A DNA stretch of 64,000 nt from UBA5078 sp033721235 (GTDB taxonomy: Bacteria; Pseudomonadota; Gammaproteobacteria; Pseudomonadales; Pseudohongiellaceae). Every line of letters begins with the position of its first letter. The first letter of the stretch is position 1. The stretch is from assembly GCA_033721235.1 (NCBI GenBank), contig JAWWAY010000016.1, positions 1-64,000 of the forward strand, written 5' to 3'. This document shows, piece after piece, positions 43,859 through 53,328 of the stretch. Made by a program: the position numbers and the translations under genes. A model generated the notes under the pieces. That model searched no databases and was not told the DNA's origin. It was given only the letters and a program-made list of their open reading frames with translations.

Positions 43859-44749
43859 CTAACCCCTAGCCTCTCGCACCAACGCCACCAGTTGTCCTCG
43901 GTTCTTAACGAAGGTCTTTTGGTAAATACGAGAGGTATGGTCTTTCACGGTCTGTAGCGTAATGAACAAGGAGTTGGCAATTTCTTGGTTGGTCTGACCG
44001 GCATAGATGCCTTCGATCACTTCTAGCTCGCGTTTGCTGATGCCATATTTTTGCACTAATGCATCGAAACTATTGTTGTCCCCCTCGCTTTGAGAAGGAG
44101 CGAACTGCACGTAAACAACGACTAGGGCACTATGGAGGGCGAAATAGAGAATATTAAAGACCAATTGGTAGCGATCCCACTGACTAAGTGGACTCAGCGC
44201 AGTGCTGTAGAGCAAACAAATGACCACAAGCAGGCTCATAAAATATCGCTGCTCTTTTGCGGGCAAAAATGAGGTTTTGGTGTAATTAAGAAAGAACAGG
44301 GACAATCCAATTGCCCAAATACCCATCAAAGCGCCCTGCTTAGTCACGTCCCACAGCCCCTTTGCACCCAACAAATTGCTAAGCACTAACTGCGCAACAA
44401 AAAGCCCTAGAGATGAGACCAGCACGGTAAGCTGTGAGCTCTTAGTGAGCCGGCAAGTCCATAGCAGCAGCATGCCTAAGGCCAATACAAAGAATGGGCT
44501 ACCTAAGATGTAGATGATTCGAGCAATGGAATTAAGAGACTCTAAACTACCCAAAACCGACAATAACTGCCCGCTCCATAGTCCGTAGAAGCCAAACACA
44601 GAAATGAGAATAAAAAAGAACTGAAAATAGGCAAAGCCTTCGGTCATCTCAGTTTGTTTGCGTCGAAACAGCATGAGCATGCCGCCTGCGGTGGCAGACA
44701 AACAGAAGCCAAAGCTTAACCATTCAAAATACAGTCCGAGGGAATTCAT
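43859..44749 (-). CDS. membrane-anchored LuxR-type regulator
   Basis: About 296 residues. Seven predicted membrane helices fill residues about 1-220. They are followed by a LuxR C-terminal HTH (ISKRELEVIEGIYAGQTNQEI, then SLFITLQTVKDHTSRIYQK). No receiver or histidine-kinase domain, so the membrane part probably senses the signal. The frame is open from a TTG at 44776, but I prefer the ATG at 44749 (MNSLGLYFEWL). It is divergent from the membrane protein gene at 44913. Confidence 0.83.
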   Translation of the reverse strand: MNSLGLYFEWLSFGFCLSATAGGMLMLFRRKQTEMTEGFAYFQFFFILISVFGFYGLWSGQLLSVLGSLESLNSIARIIYILGSPFFVLALGMLLLWTCRLTKSSQLTVLVSSLGLFVAQLVLSNLLGAKGLWDVTKQGALMGIWAIGLSLFFLNYTKTSFLPAKEQRYFMSLLVVICLLYSTALSPLSQWDRYQLVFNILYFALHSALVVVYVQFAPSQSEGDNNSFDALVQKYGISKRELEVIEGIYAGQTNQEIANSLFITLQTVKDHTSRIYQKTFVKNRGQLVALVREARG

Positions 44750-44912
44750 GGCCGTAAATATAGCACCGCTGCTCAAATAATCAGCACTACTAAAGTCGTA
44801 AAATGCAATTCACTACCTTAGTCGCTATGCCTATTCGAGCACTTGACTAAGAATCGCTATCACTGGCAATGGCACTTACGCCTAATACTCCAAGCCAGCA
44901 CAGGAGCGACAT

Positions 44913-45623
44913 ATGAGTAACTATTTACCAGACTTTAATTTTGAACCGGTTGCCGGCAAAGCCCTAGGGGCTGGCTGGCGAGCCATGAAAGCTAATGCGT
45001 TAATCTTCTTCTTAGTCGTGATTGTCATAGTAATTGCGGAGATACCGATTAACGGCGAATCATCATATTCTGTAAAGGATGGCACAGAGGCGCTATTTGC
45101 CTTTCTGCTTCTTGCCTACACGCTTTTACTCGCTCCCATTATCTTCTACGGCTGCGATTACGTCTTTCTCAAGGGTACGCGAGGTGATCAAGTCGAGGCC
45201 CGAGAAATTATCAGCGGATTCTCTAATGCCATCAACATCATCCTTGCCAATCTGCTTGTTTACGGCTTGCTGTTTCTAGGCTTTGTCGCGTTTTTAATAC
45301 CCGGAATTTACCTAGCCTGCCGCCTAGTGTTCACCTCCTACATCGTAATGGACGAGGGGCTGGATCCAGTCGCCGCAGTACAAGCCAGCTGGCGTATGAC
45401 AAAAGGGCGAGCATTCGATGTATTCCTGCTAGGCTTCGTATCTATCTTCATTTTCATTGGCGGCCTTATACTGCTAATAGTAGGTCTCATTCCAGCCTAT
45501 ATGTGGATTAAGGCATCCTTTGCCTCTCTCTACCTCGCCATAAAAGAGGACGAGACTAGAGACGCTGTATACGAAGCAGAGTTAGAGGAACTGCAAGACG
45601 CCCAAGACTCTACGCCAGAATAG
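44913..45623 (+). CDS. multipass membrane protein of unknown function
   Basis: A 236-residue protein with about six membrane helices and an acidic C-terminal tail (ELEELQDAQDSTPE). The internal ASWRMTKGRAFDVFLLGFVS segment resembles repeated segments in membrane families such as YciC/DUF975-type proteins; I do not assign it further. Good ribosome site (AGGAG). It is divergent from the membrane LuxR regulator, which may control it. Confidence 0.75.
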   Translation: MSNYLPDFNFEPVAGKALGAGWRAMKANALIFFLVVIVIVIAEIPINGESSYSVKDGTEALFAFLLLAYTLLLAPIIFYGCDYVFLKGTRGDQVEAREIISGFSNAINIILANLLVYGLLFLGFVAFLIPGIYLACRLVFTSYIVMDEGLDPVAAVQASWRMTKGRAFDVFLLGFVSIFIFIGGLILLIVGLIPAYMWIKASFASLYLAIKEDETRDAVYEAELEELQDAQDSTPE

Positions 45624-45649
45624 GCTAAGCGATCCGGGAGTATTAGGCA

Positions 45650-45687
45650 CAAAAAAAGCCCAGCCACCTAAGTGACTGGGCTTTTGT
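45650..45687. terminator. rho-independent terminator between the membrane protein gene and katG
   Basis: Stem AGCCCAGCCAC / GTGACTGGGCT with a CTAA loop, flanked by A-run and T-run. The single C-A mismatch on the plus strand becomes a G-U pair on the minus strand, so it is more stable for katG. Convergent genes share it. Confidence 0.85.
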
Positions 45688-45704
45688 CGGTAGTGATAAC
45701 TTAC

Positions 45705-47870
45705 TTACGCCAAGTCAAAACGGTCCGCATTCATCACCTTAGTCCACGCTGCAACAAAGTCATGGACGAACTTTTCTTTGTTATCGTCCTGAGCGTACAC
45801 CTCTGCGTAAGCGCGCAGAATTGAGTTTGACCCAAACACTAAATCGATACGCGTTGCTGTCCATTTAGTGTCGCCTGAGGCACGCTCCACGATATCGTAG
45901 GAGTTCTTACCCGTAGGCTTCCAGCTATAGGCCATGTCCGTTAGGGCCACGAAAAAGTCGTTGCTAAGCGCCCCTTCCTTATCCGTGAACACCCCATGCT
46001 TAGTACCACCGTAATTGGTGCCCAACACTCGCATGCCGCCCAGTAGAACAGTCATCTCATTTGCTGTAAGCCCCATTAGCTGAGCACGATCCAACAGCAA
46101 CTCTTCAGGGCTAACGGCGTAGTCCTTTTGCAAGTAGTTGCGGAAGCCATCGTGAATGGGCTCCAGCACATCGAACGACTCCACATCGGTTTGCTCTTGA
46201 GTAGCGTCACCGCGACCAGGTGCAAACGGCACGTCCACCGCAACACCGGCGGCCTTTGCTGCCTGCTCTACGCCAACATTACCGCCCAAGACGATGACAT
46301 CAGCCACACTAGCACCGCTTTCGATGGCAATACCCTCCAGTACGCCGAGTACTTTGGCTAAACGCTGCGGCTCGTTGCCCTCCCAGTCTTTTTGAGGAGC
46401 AAGGCGAATCCGCGCGCCATTGGCGCCACCGCGCATATCCGAACCGCGGTAAGTTCTGGCACTATCCCAAGCAGTTGCTACCAGCTCACTCACAGTGAGT
46501 CCGCTATCCGCAATCTTGGCCTTCACTGCCGCAACATCGTAGTCACTGGCACCTTGTGGCACGGGGTCCTGCCAAATCAAATCCTCATTTGGAACATCAG
46601 GCCCCAAATAACGCACTTTAGGCCCCATGTCTCGGTGAGTCAGCTTAAACCAGGCTCTCGCGAATACTTCCGAGAAGTAAGCCGGGTCTTTATAGAAGCG
46701 TTCAGATATCTTGCGAAACTCTGGATCTTTCACCATCGCCATATCCGCATCCGTCATAATCGGGTTCTGGCGCTTACTTGGGTCTTCTACATCAACGGGT
46801 TTATCTTCCTCCTTGATGCCAATTGGCTCCCACTGGTTCGCACCGGCAGGGCTCTTTTTCAATTCCCAGTCGTAATTAAAGAGCAAGTAGAAGTAGCCGT
46901 TGTCCCACTGGGTGGGATTAGTAGTCCAAGCACCTTCTAGGCCGCTAGAAACTGTGTCTCTCCCGATACCGCGCGTGGTGTGGTTCATCCAACCAAAGCC
47001 CTGCTCTGCCACATCCGCTGCTTCGGGGTCGGGGCCCACTAAGTCCACATCACCATTACCATGACACTTACCGACTGTGTGGCCACCGGCAGTCAACGCA
47101 ACAGTCTCTTCATCATTCATGGCCATACGGCCAAATGTCACGCGAATATCTTTCGCAGTGGCCAGAGGGTCCGGCTTACCACCAACCCCTTCTGGGTTCA
47201 CGTAGATCAGGCCCATCTGCACGGCTGCCAGCGGGTTTTCAAGCGATTCTCTATCTTCGCCTTCGCCATAGCGGCTCGCATCTAGCCATTCTTCCTCAGC
47301 ACCCCAGTAAACATCTTTCTCTGGGTGCCAAATGTCTTCGCGGCCAAAACCAAAGCCGAAAGTTTTAAGCCCCATGGACTCATAAGCCATATTGCCGGCA
47401 AGAATAATCAAGTCGGCCCAACTAATTTTGTTGCCGTACTTTTTCTTCACCGGCCAAAGCAAGCGTCGTGCCTTATCAAGGTTCACATTATCTGGCCAAG
47501 AGTTCAGCGGCGCAAAGCGCTGATTTCCTGTTGCTGCACCACCGCGGCCATCAGCCGTTCGGTAAGACCCAGCAGCGTGCCAAGCCATGCGAATCATCAG
47601 GCCACCGTAGTGCCCCCAATCCGCTGGCCACCAAGGCTGGCTATCAGTCATTAGCGCCTTAAGGTCACTCTTCAAGGCTTCAATATCGAGCTTCTTGAGC
47701 TCTTCTTTGTAGTCGTAGTCCTGCCCCAATGGGTTAGTCTTACTATCGTGCTGGTGCAAAATATCGAGGTTAAGCGCATTGGGCCACCACGACATATTTG
47801 AAGAACCTGCCGCCGTGCTACTGCCGTGCATGACAGGACACTTGCCTGAATTTTGATTCTCATTGTCCAT
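45705..47870 (-). CDS. katG: catalase-peroxidase KatG
   Basis: Haem enzyme degrading H2O2 and acting as peroxidase. A 721-residue two-domain protein: the distal-site RMAWHAAGSYRT motif lies in the active N-terminal domain. The Trp of the Met-Tyr-Trp adduct is in that motif, with the Tyr in GLIYVNPEG. The proximal haem-ligand block is ALTAGGHTVGKCHG. The C-terminal half is the degenerate duplicate. Ribosome site GGAGAG precedes the ATG. Probably oxidant-induced; no OxyR site was recognised. Confidence 0.97.
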   Translation of the reverse strand: MDNENQNSGKCPVMHGSSTAAGSSNMSWWPNALNLDILHQHDSKTNPLGQDYDYKEELKKLDIEALKSDLKALMTDSQPWWPADWGHYGGLMIRMAWHAAGSYRTADGRGGAATGNQRFAPLNSWPDNVNLDKARRLLWPVKKKYGNKISWADLIILAGNMAYESMGLKTFGFGFGREDIWHPEKDVYWGAEEEWLDASRYGEGEDRESLENPLAAVQMGLIYVNPEGVGGKPDPLATAKDIRVTFGRMAMNDEETVALTAGGHTVGKCHGNGDVDLVGPDPEAADVAEQGFGWMNHTTRGIGRDTVSSGLEGAWTTNPTQWDNGYFYLLFNYDWELKKSPAGANQWEPIGIKEEDKPVDVEDPSKRQNPIMTDADMAMVKDPEFRKISERFYKDPAYFSEVFARAWFKLTHRDMGPKVRYLGPDVPNEDLIWQDPVPQGASDYDVAAVKAKIADSGLTVSELVATAWDSARTYRGSDMRGGANGARIRLAPQKDWEGNEPQRLAKVLGVLEGIAIESGASVADVIVLGGNVGVEQAAKAAGVAVDVPFAPGRGDATQEQTDVESFDVLEPIHDGFRNYLQKDYAVSPEELLLDRAQLMGLTANEMTVLLGGMRVLGTNYGGTKHGVFTDKEGALSNDFFVALTDMAYSWKPTGKNSYDIVERASGDTKWTATRIDLVFGSNSILRAYAEVYAQDDNKEKFVHDFVAAWTKVMNADRFDLA

Positions 47871-48363
47871 CGTGCTCTCCTTATCCGACTCATCTAGTGT
47901 GTGTGTAAAGTTTGTCCATCCCTAGTGACTTATTACTACGCACCAGGGCTATAGGTAGATTTGCAATCTTGAACAAAGTCTAAGCGCCCCCTAATCATTT
48001 ATCAAAACTATTATTTATATCTAATCAATAGCTTTTTAATATCACGGGTGGTTTACTGAATATCCTTCATGATCTGCTCCACACGCTAACACAGATAGCG
48101 CCGATACCCTGCGCTCATTGCCGATTAAGGCCCAAACTGGTAGTATCCGCGCCCTTCTAAGGAACAATAATAATCTTGCAAGGCTCCTAGCGCGCTCCCT
48201 ACGGAGCCCAATAGCGCCTTCCTCGCCGCCGCTCGCGGCCCAATAACTTCTTAGTCGATTCATTTCGCTCTACGCCGCGCAAAGATGCGCTAGAGCTTTT
48301 GCCTATGGGCCAAAAGAATTTTTACTGCACAACAACTGTTGTGAGCAATGGAATCCAAACACC
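47871..48363. other. intergenic region between katG and sulP
   Basis: No convincing gene. AT-rich around 47980-48045. A GGCTCC/GGAGCC dyad near 48183-48210 and a perfect 7-bp-arm palindrome at 48328-48343 are the only structures seen; see the separate entry for the latter. Confidence 0.4.
48328..48343. promoter_or_regulatory. palindrome upstream of sulP
   Basis: CACAACA-AC-TGTTGTG, a perfect inverted repeat ending 20 bp before the sulP ATG. It could be an operator or an mRNA hairpin covering the leader. Only the symmetry is seen. Confidence 0.4.
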
Positions 48364-49842
48364 ATGATGAAAACATTACGCCAAGACTGGCTGTCTAATG
48401 TCCGTAGCGATGTGCTCGCCGGCATTGTTGTTGCGCTGGCCCTAATTCCAGAGGCCATCGCTTTTTCTATCATCGCGGGCGTTGACCCCAAAGTAGGTCT
48501 GTATGCCTCATTTAGCATCGCTACGATTATTGCGTTCACCGGCGGTCGTCCGGGCATGATTTCTGCTGCCACCGGCGCAATGGCGTTGGTCATGGTAACC
48601 CTAGTGAAAGAACACGGCCTAGAATACCTGCTAGCGGCAACGGTGCTGACCGGTATTCTGCAGATACTGGCAGGCTGGTTAAGACTGGGCGCCCTTATGC
48701 GCTTCGTATCGCGCTCGGTCATTACTGGTTTCGTCAATGCCTTAGCCATTCTTATTTTCATGGCTCAACTACCAGAGCTTATCAATGTTACCTGGCACGT
48801 TTATGCCATGACTGCGGCAGGCTTAGGTATCATTTATCTATTTCCCTATATCACCAAAGAGATTCCATCCCCTCTCGTTGCCATCGTCGTCCTTACAGCA
48901 GTTTCATTGCTACTAGGTTTAGATATTCGCACCGTAGGCGATATGGGCGAGCTACCAGATAGCCTGCCAATATTCTTATTACCCGACGTTCCGCTCACTT
49001 TGGAGACACTGCAGATCATATTCCCAGTCTCTGCCACCTTGGCGGTGGTGGGCCTACTAGAGTCCATGATGACAGCATCGATCGTAGACGACCTAACCGA
49101 CACTAACAGCAATAAGAACCGCGAATGTGTAGGTCAAGGTACCGCCAATGTTGTGACGGGTTTCTTAGGCGGCATGGCGGGTTGCGCCATGATCGGCCAA
49201 TCGGTAATCAACGTTAAGTCTGGAGGGCGCGGACGCCTTTCCACGCTAACAGCGGGCGTTCTGCTTTTGCTTCTTGTTGTGTTTGTTGGGGACTGGGTTG
49301 CACTGATTCCAATGGCAGCTCTTGTTGCGGTTATGATTATGGTGTCAATTGGCACCTTTAGCTGGGAATCTATCAGAGATCTACGCCAAAATCCAAAAAG
49401 TTCAAGCGTGGTAATGCTCTCTACGGTTGTAGTAGTAGTTGCCACTCACGATCTGGCAAGAGGTGTATTAGTGGGCGTCCTCCTGTCCGGCTTCTTCTTT
49501 GCACACAAGGTAGGGCAAATATTGCGCATAAGCTCCATCGCCGAAGACGAGGGCAATGTGAGAACCTATACGATTACCGGACAAGTATTTTTTGCTTCTG
49601 CCGAGCGCTTTATCAATGCCTTCGATTATCGCGAAGTGATAAACAAGGTCCGCATTGATGTCAGCAAAGCCCATTTCTGGGACATCACTGCAGTTAGCGC
49701 ATTAGACAAAGTTGTGATTAAGTTTCGCCGCGAAGCGACTGAGGTAGAAGTAATAGGCCTAGACGAGGCTAGTGCAACCATGGTGGACAAATTTGCTGTC
49801 CACGACAAGGACGATTCCGACGATATTATTATGGGACATTAA
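48364..49842 (+). CDS. SulP-family anion transporter with STAS domain
   Basis: A 492-residue transporter. About 10-12 membrane helices (LAGIVVALALIPEAIAFSII, then GRPGMISAATGAMALVM) are followed by a cytoplasmic STAS domain (about 390-485: VFFASAERFINAFDYREV). The family carries sulfate, bicarbonate or other anions. Given the DAB operon 6 kb upstream, bicarbonate is a possible but unproven substrate. A universal stress protein gene follows after 12 bp, a common partner. Confidence 0.88.
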   Translation: MMKTLRQDWLSNVRSDVLAGIVVALALIPEAIAFSIIAGVDPKVGLYASFSIATIIAFTGGRPGMISAATGAMALVMVTLVKEHGLEYLLAATVLTGILQILAGWLRLGALMRFVSRSVITGFVNALAILIFMAQLPELINVTWHVYAMTAAGLGIIYLFPYITKEIPSPLVAIVVLTAVSLLLGLDIRTVGDMGELPDSLPIFLLPDVPLTLETLQIIFPVSATLAVVGLLESMMTASIVDDLTDTNSNKNRECVGQGTANVVTGFLGGMAGCAMIGQSVINVKSGGRGRLSTLTAGVLLLLLVVFVGDWVALIPMAALVAVMIMVSIGTFSWESIRDLRQNPKSSSVVMLSTVVVVVATHDLARGVLVGVLLSGFFFAHKVGQILRISSIAEDEGNVRTYTITGQVFFASAERFINAFDYREVINKVRIDVSKAHFWDITAVSALDKVVIKFRREATEVEVIGLDEASATMVDKFAVHDKDDSDDIIMGH

Positions 49843-49854
49843 GGGAGACACCAT

Positions 49855-50718
49855 ATGAAAGTTGAAACTAAAGTACTTGCCTGTGTCGACCGCTCTCATT
49901 TTGCCGACTACGTGGCGGATTACGCCGCATGGGCCGCTCGCAGAATGGACGCCCCATTGGAGCTATTGCACGTCATCAATAAGCACCCAGAGCGCAGCAA
50001 CAGCAAAGATCACAGTGGCACTATCGGCATCGATGCGCAAGAGAATCTGCTGGACAAGCTTTCCGAGGAAGACAAAAGCCTCACCCTCTCGGTTCGCGAG
50101 CAGGGCCGCATGTTCCTCAATAGATTACGGCAGCGAGTGACGGCACTTGGCGTAGCAAATGTGGATGTTCGTCAAAGACATGGCGACCTTGAAGAGACTT
50201 TGTCCGCACAAGAGAAAGGCGTGCGCTTAATCGTGTTGGGGCGCCGTGGAGCCGCATCAGAAATTACTAAGAGAGACTTAGGCAGAAACGTCGAGAGAGT
50301 CGTTCGCGCCTTGCACAAACCGATTCTCACAGTGACAGAGGGCTTCACCGAACCCAAGAGAATTATGATCGCATTTGATGGCGGACGCGTCACTCGTCGT
50401 GGTGTCAAAATGGTAGCAGCCAGCCCTCTATTTAAAGGCTTGCCGATCTATCTCTTAATGTCTGGCAAAGCGAGCAAAGACGGTGAAAAGCAGTTGCAGT
50501 GGGCTAAGGAAAAACTGGAGTCTGCAGGCTTTACAGTCAATGCGCAGCTACGGCCCGGAGATGCGGAGACCGTTATTGCCAAGGCTGCCAGCGAGTTCTC
50601 TATCGATATGCTGATTATGGGCTCGTTTAGTCACTCGCCGCTTCGCAGCCTAATTTTTGGCAGCAAGACGGCCGACTTACTGCGCTCATCGACCATCCCC
50701 ACCCTATTGTTACGCTAA
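49855..50718 (+). CDS. universal stress protein with tandem UspA domains
   Basis: A 287-residue protein with two Usp folds (about 1-160 and 165-287). The first carries VLGRRGAASEITKRDLGRNVERV. The second carries the ATP-type motif MGSFSHSPLRSLIFGSKTADLLR (G-x2-G-x9-G-S/T like), so at least the second half may bind ATP. It is co-transcribed with sulP and may regulate the transporter. Inference from position only. Confidence 0.88.
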   Translation: MKVETKVLACVDRSHFADYVADYAAWAARRMDAPLELLHVINKHPERSNSKDHSGTIGIDAQENLLDKLSEEDKSLTLSVREQGRMFLNRLRQRVTALGVANVDVRQRHGDLEETLSAQEKGVRLIVLGRRGAASEITKRDLGRNVERVVRALHKPILTVTEGFTEPKRIMIAFDGGRVTRRGVKMVAASPLFKGLPIYLLMSGKASKDGEKQLQWAKEKLESAGFTVNAQLRPGDAETVIAKAASEFSIDMLIMGSFSHSPLRSLIFGSKTADLLRSSTIPTLLLR

Positions 50719-50723
50719 GGCAA

Positions 50724-52139
50724 TCAAGCCTCTTTTACGGCGGATTCTTGGGGCATCAAAACATGCCCCAAGTACAGCACCAAGGCGCCTGCCACAATGC
50801 CCGGCAAGCCTTCGTATATTGCATTGTGCAAGCCGAGTAGCCGCCAAACCAGAGCCACCAAAAGCCCCAGCAAAGCGGCTACGATGCTGAGCCTCTGCGA
50901 AGGCCTCATACCGATACTCAGTGCCACCAGCAAAGGCGCAAACGCACTGGCCAAACCTGACCAAGCCATTATCACAAGGCTGAATACGCTTTGGTTGTTC
51001 ATTAAAGCCAAACCTAGGGCAACGAGTGTGACCCCGACCGTGCTTATTTTAAGGAGCTTGGTACGCTCGATATTATGGGGCAGTACATCGTGGCTTAGGG
51101 CAGCCGAGCAACTCAGCACCAGGGAGTCGGCCGTGGACATGGTCGCAGCAAAGATCCCCGCTAGAATGATGCCAACCATCGGCCCAGGCAATAACTCCAA
51201 CGCAATACTCGGCAACGCCAGTTCTGCATCGAAAGAACCAATGTCGGGTAAATACAATCTGGACATTAAACCTACCGCCGTGGCCATGCAGTAGAAAATA
51301 GTAAAGGAGAGATAGTACCAAGCCCGCGCTTGTTTCATGCTGCCCCCCTCACTCAAGGTCATGAAGCGCACCATGATATGAGGCTGACCAATAACCGACA
51401 GACCCGCGAACAACCAACTGATAATAAACAGAGCTCCCCCAATAACCCCCGGTACAAGCAAATCCTGGGGCACCCAGTTCATGTATTGAGGAATCGCGCG
51501 TAAATCCTGTAGAGCACCACTAGGACCTCCTAAACCGGCTACCGCGACAATCAACAGGATACCCATGGCAATAACCATGACTATCGACTGGGCCGCATCG
51601 GTCCATATTGAGGCGCGAATTCCTCCGGCAATACAGTACAAGCTGACAATAATGGCGCCAGCGACAGCACCCGACCATAAAGGCCAGTCTAGTAATACGT
51701 TCAAAGCCTTACTGCCCGCCACTAGCTGAGCGGCGGCATAAGTCAGCAAGAACAGCAGGGAAATTAGACCAATCAGACGCTGTAGCGCAGAGTGGTTTTG
51801 GCCATACCAATTACTTAAGACCCCAGCATAGCTCACCTCACCGGTTACACGAGTCGCTTGCCTTAGGCGTTTATGCACATAAAGAGAGGCTAAGTAGTCA
51901 CCCAGAATCCACCCTACCATCAGCCAAATAGAGGCAAGCCCTGTCGCATAGGTATAACCAATTACCCCAATAAACATATAGCCACTATTATTGGTAGCCA
52001 CTGCGGAAAGGCCCACCAACCAAGGGCGAATGGTGCCACTGGCTAGATAGTAGTCCTTCTTTGTACCCGCACTCTTTATTGCGGAGGAAACGCCAATGGC
52101 GGTAAACATCAGAAGAAAGGCAATAAACGTAAAGACCAT
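50724..52139 (-). CDS. sodium:solute symporter (SSS family)
   Basis: A 471-residue transporter with 12-13 membrane helices and the family signature: VSLYCIAGGIRASIWTDAAQ, GVIGGALFIISWLFAGLSVIGQPHIMVRFM, and the sodium-site-like GIFAATMSTADSLVLSCSAALSHD. Similar to PutP (Na+/proline). Substrate uncertain. The 3' end is 5 bp from the Usp stop (convergent). Confidence 0.9.
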   Translation of the reverse strand: MVFTFIAFLLMFTAIGVSSAIKSAGTKKDYYLASGTIRPWLVGLSAVATNNSGYMFIGVIGYTYATGLASIWLMVGWILGDYLASLYVHKRLRQATRVTGEVSYAGVLSNWYGQNHSALQRLIGLISLLFLLTYAAAQLVAGSKALNVLLDWPLWSGAVAGAIIVSLYCIAGGIRASIWTDAAQSIVMVIAMGILLIVAVAGLGGPSGALQDLRAIPQYMNWVPQDLLVPGVIGGALFIISWLFAGLSVIGQPHIMVRFMTLSEGGSMKQARAWYYLSFTIFYCMATAVGLMSRLYLPDIGSFDAELALPSIALELLPGPMVGIILAGIFAATMSTADSLVLSCSAALSHDVLPHNIERTKLLKISTVGVTLVALGLALMNNQSVFSLVIMAWSGLASAFAPLLVALSIGMRPSQRLSIVAALLGLLVALVWRLLGLHNAIYEGLPGIVAGALVLYLGHVLMPQESAVKEA

Positions 52140-52725
52140 CTAAGAATTCCAAATAATCGTGAGTTCTAACCGGCTGGGACGACCTGCGTTTTGCATCAAC
52201 GGTTCCTAGATCCAGTACTTATATCGACTTGTAAACAATATCACCAAACCGGCACGCTAAGGCTCAAGCATTGCAGCCCGCCAAATGGACACAATTATTT
52301 ACAGCACGAAACATATCACAGAATTTGACCATAAGCTCGCACGAGGCCCAACTGACTTAAGCGCCCCAATGCCTCCCTGCGGGGCATGCGACAAACCACA
52401 AAACAGCGCTAGAACAGAAAGTTTTTACTAGGCCAAAAGGTCTTATAGAGAGCGCCCACATACCGCCGCGGGGCTCAATTTGGCATAGAAAGCGATGAAC
52501 GGAGCGCACGGTCACTCGCACAACACTTTTGACGGATGTAAATGTAGTACTGCTTGTAATAAACTGTTTCTTTTAGAGCATAGATTCAGCGCTCCGGCGG
52601 TGGTACAGTACTGTGCTTAAGTTGTAGGTCGCCAGCTCCTAAAGCGGCTTGCCACGTAGTATGTAGTTGAACGAAGTGGGTGCCAAAAGCACCTAACCTC
52701 AAGTAAGTAAAGAATAAAATCAGAT
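52140..52725. other. long leader region of the molybdenum hydroxylase operon
   Basis: 586 bp with no supported gene. Seen: a TTGACG at 52529-52534 without a well-spaced -10, a perfect ACAGTACTGT palindrome (52605-52614), and a GGTGC/GCACC hairpin (52679-52693) close to the start of the 2Fe-2S subunit. It probably contains the promoter and control sites of the operon. Confidence 0.4.
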
Positions 52726-53328
52726 ATGGAGCACTTACAAGTGAACATTAATCTCACACGCAGACGATTCATCAAGAGCGTCATCTACTCTGCAGCTGCT
52801 GTTAGCAGTAGCGCAGGCTGGCAACTGGCCTCAGCCCAGAATCGACCAGCAGGCGGAGTAGAACGCCTAGTATCCATCAACGTTAACGGCCGTACACGGC
52901 GAGTTGACGTACTTCCTCAAGAGACACTGGCGCACACACTACGCTACAAGCTAAACCTCACTGGTACTAAGCTTGGCTGCAACCGCGGTGAGTGTGGGTC
53001 TTGCACAGTGTTAATTGACGATGTTAACCATTACGCTTGCTCTACTTTGACTCACTCCGTGAAAGATCGCGAAGTGACTACAGTAGAGGGGCTTCGAGCT
53101 GCCGATGGCACTCTGCACCCAGTGCAGGCTGCGTTCATTGAAGAGCTCAGCCCAGCTTGTGGTTTCTGCACATCAGGGCAAATTATGTCCACTGTTGCTC
53201 TGCTTAAAGAGAACCCCAAGCCGACTCGCGACGAAGCGCGTCACGCACTGTCCGGCAACCTATGCCGTTGCGGGGCTTATGATCACTATCTGAATGGCGT
53301 CATGCGCGCCTCGGGGCAATTATCATGA
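52726..53328 (+). CDS. molybdenum hydroxylase, Tat-exported [2Fe-2S] subunit (PaoA-like)
   Basis: A 200-residue subunit. The N-terminal twin-arginine signal LTRRRFIKSVIYSAAAVSSS suggests export of the whole folded complex. Plant-ferredoxin cluster: C85, C90, C93, C105 (CNRGECGSC). The second, helical cluster domain has C145, C148, C180 and C182 (CGFC, CRC). All eight ligands are present. ATG at 52726 or GTG at 52741 (GGAG upstream) are both possible starts; the second gives a more usual Tat N-terminus. First gene of a three-gene operon. Confidence 0.9.
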   Translation: MEHLQVNINLTRRRFIKSVIYSAAAVSSSAGWQLASAQNRPAGGVERLVSINVNGRTRRVDVLPQETLAHTLRYKLNLTGTKLGCNRGECGSCTVLIDDVNHYACSTLTHSVKDREVTTVEGLRAADGTLHPVQAAFIEELSPACGFCTSGQIMSTVALLKENPKPTRDEARHALSGNLCRCGAYDHYLNGVMRASGQLS

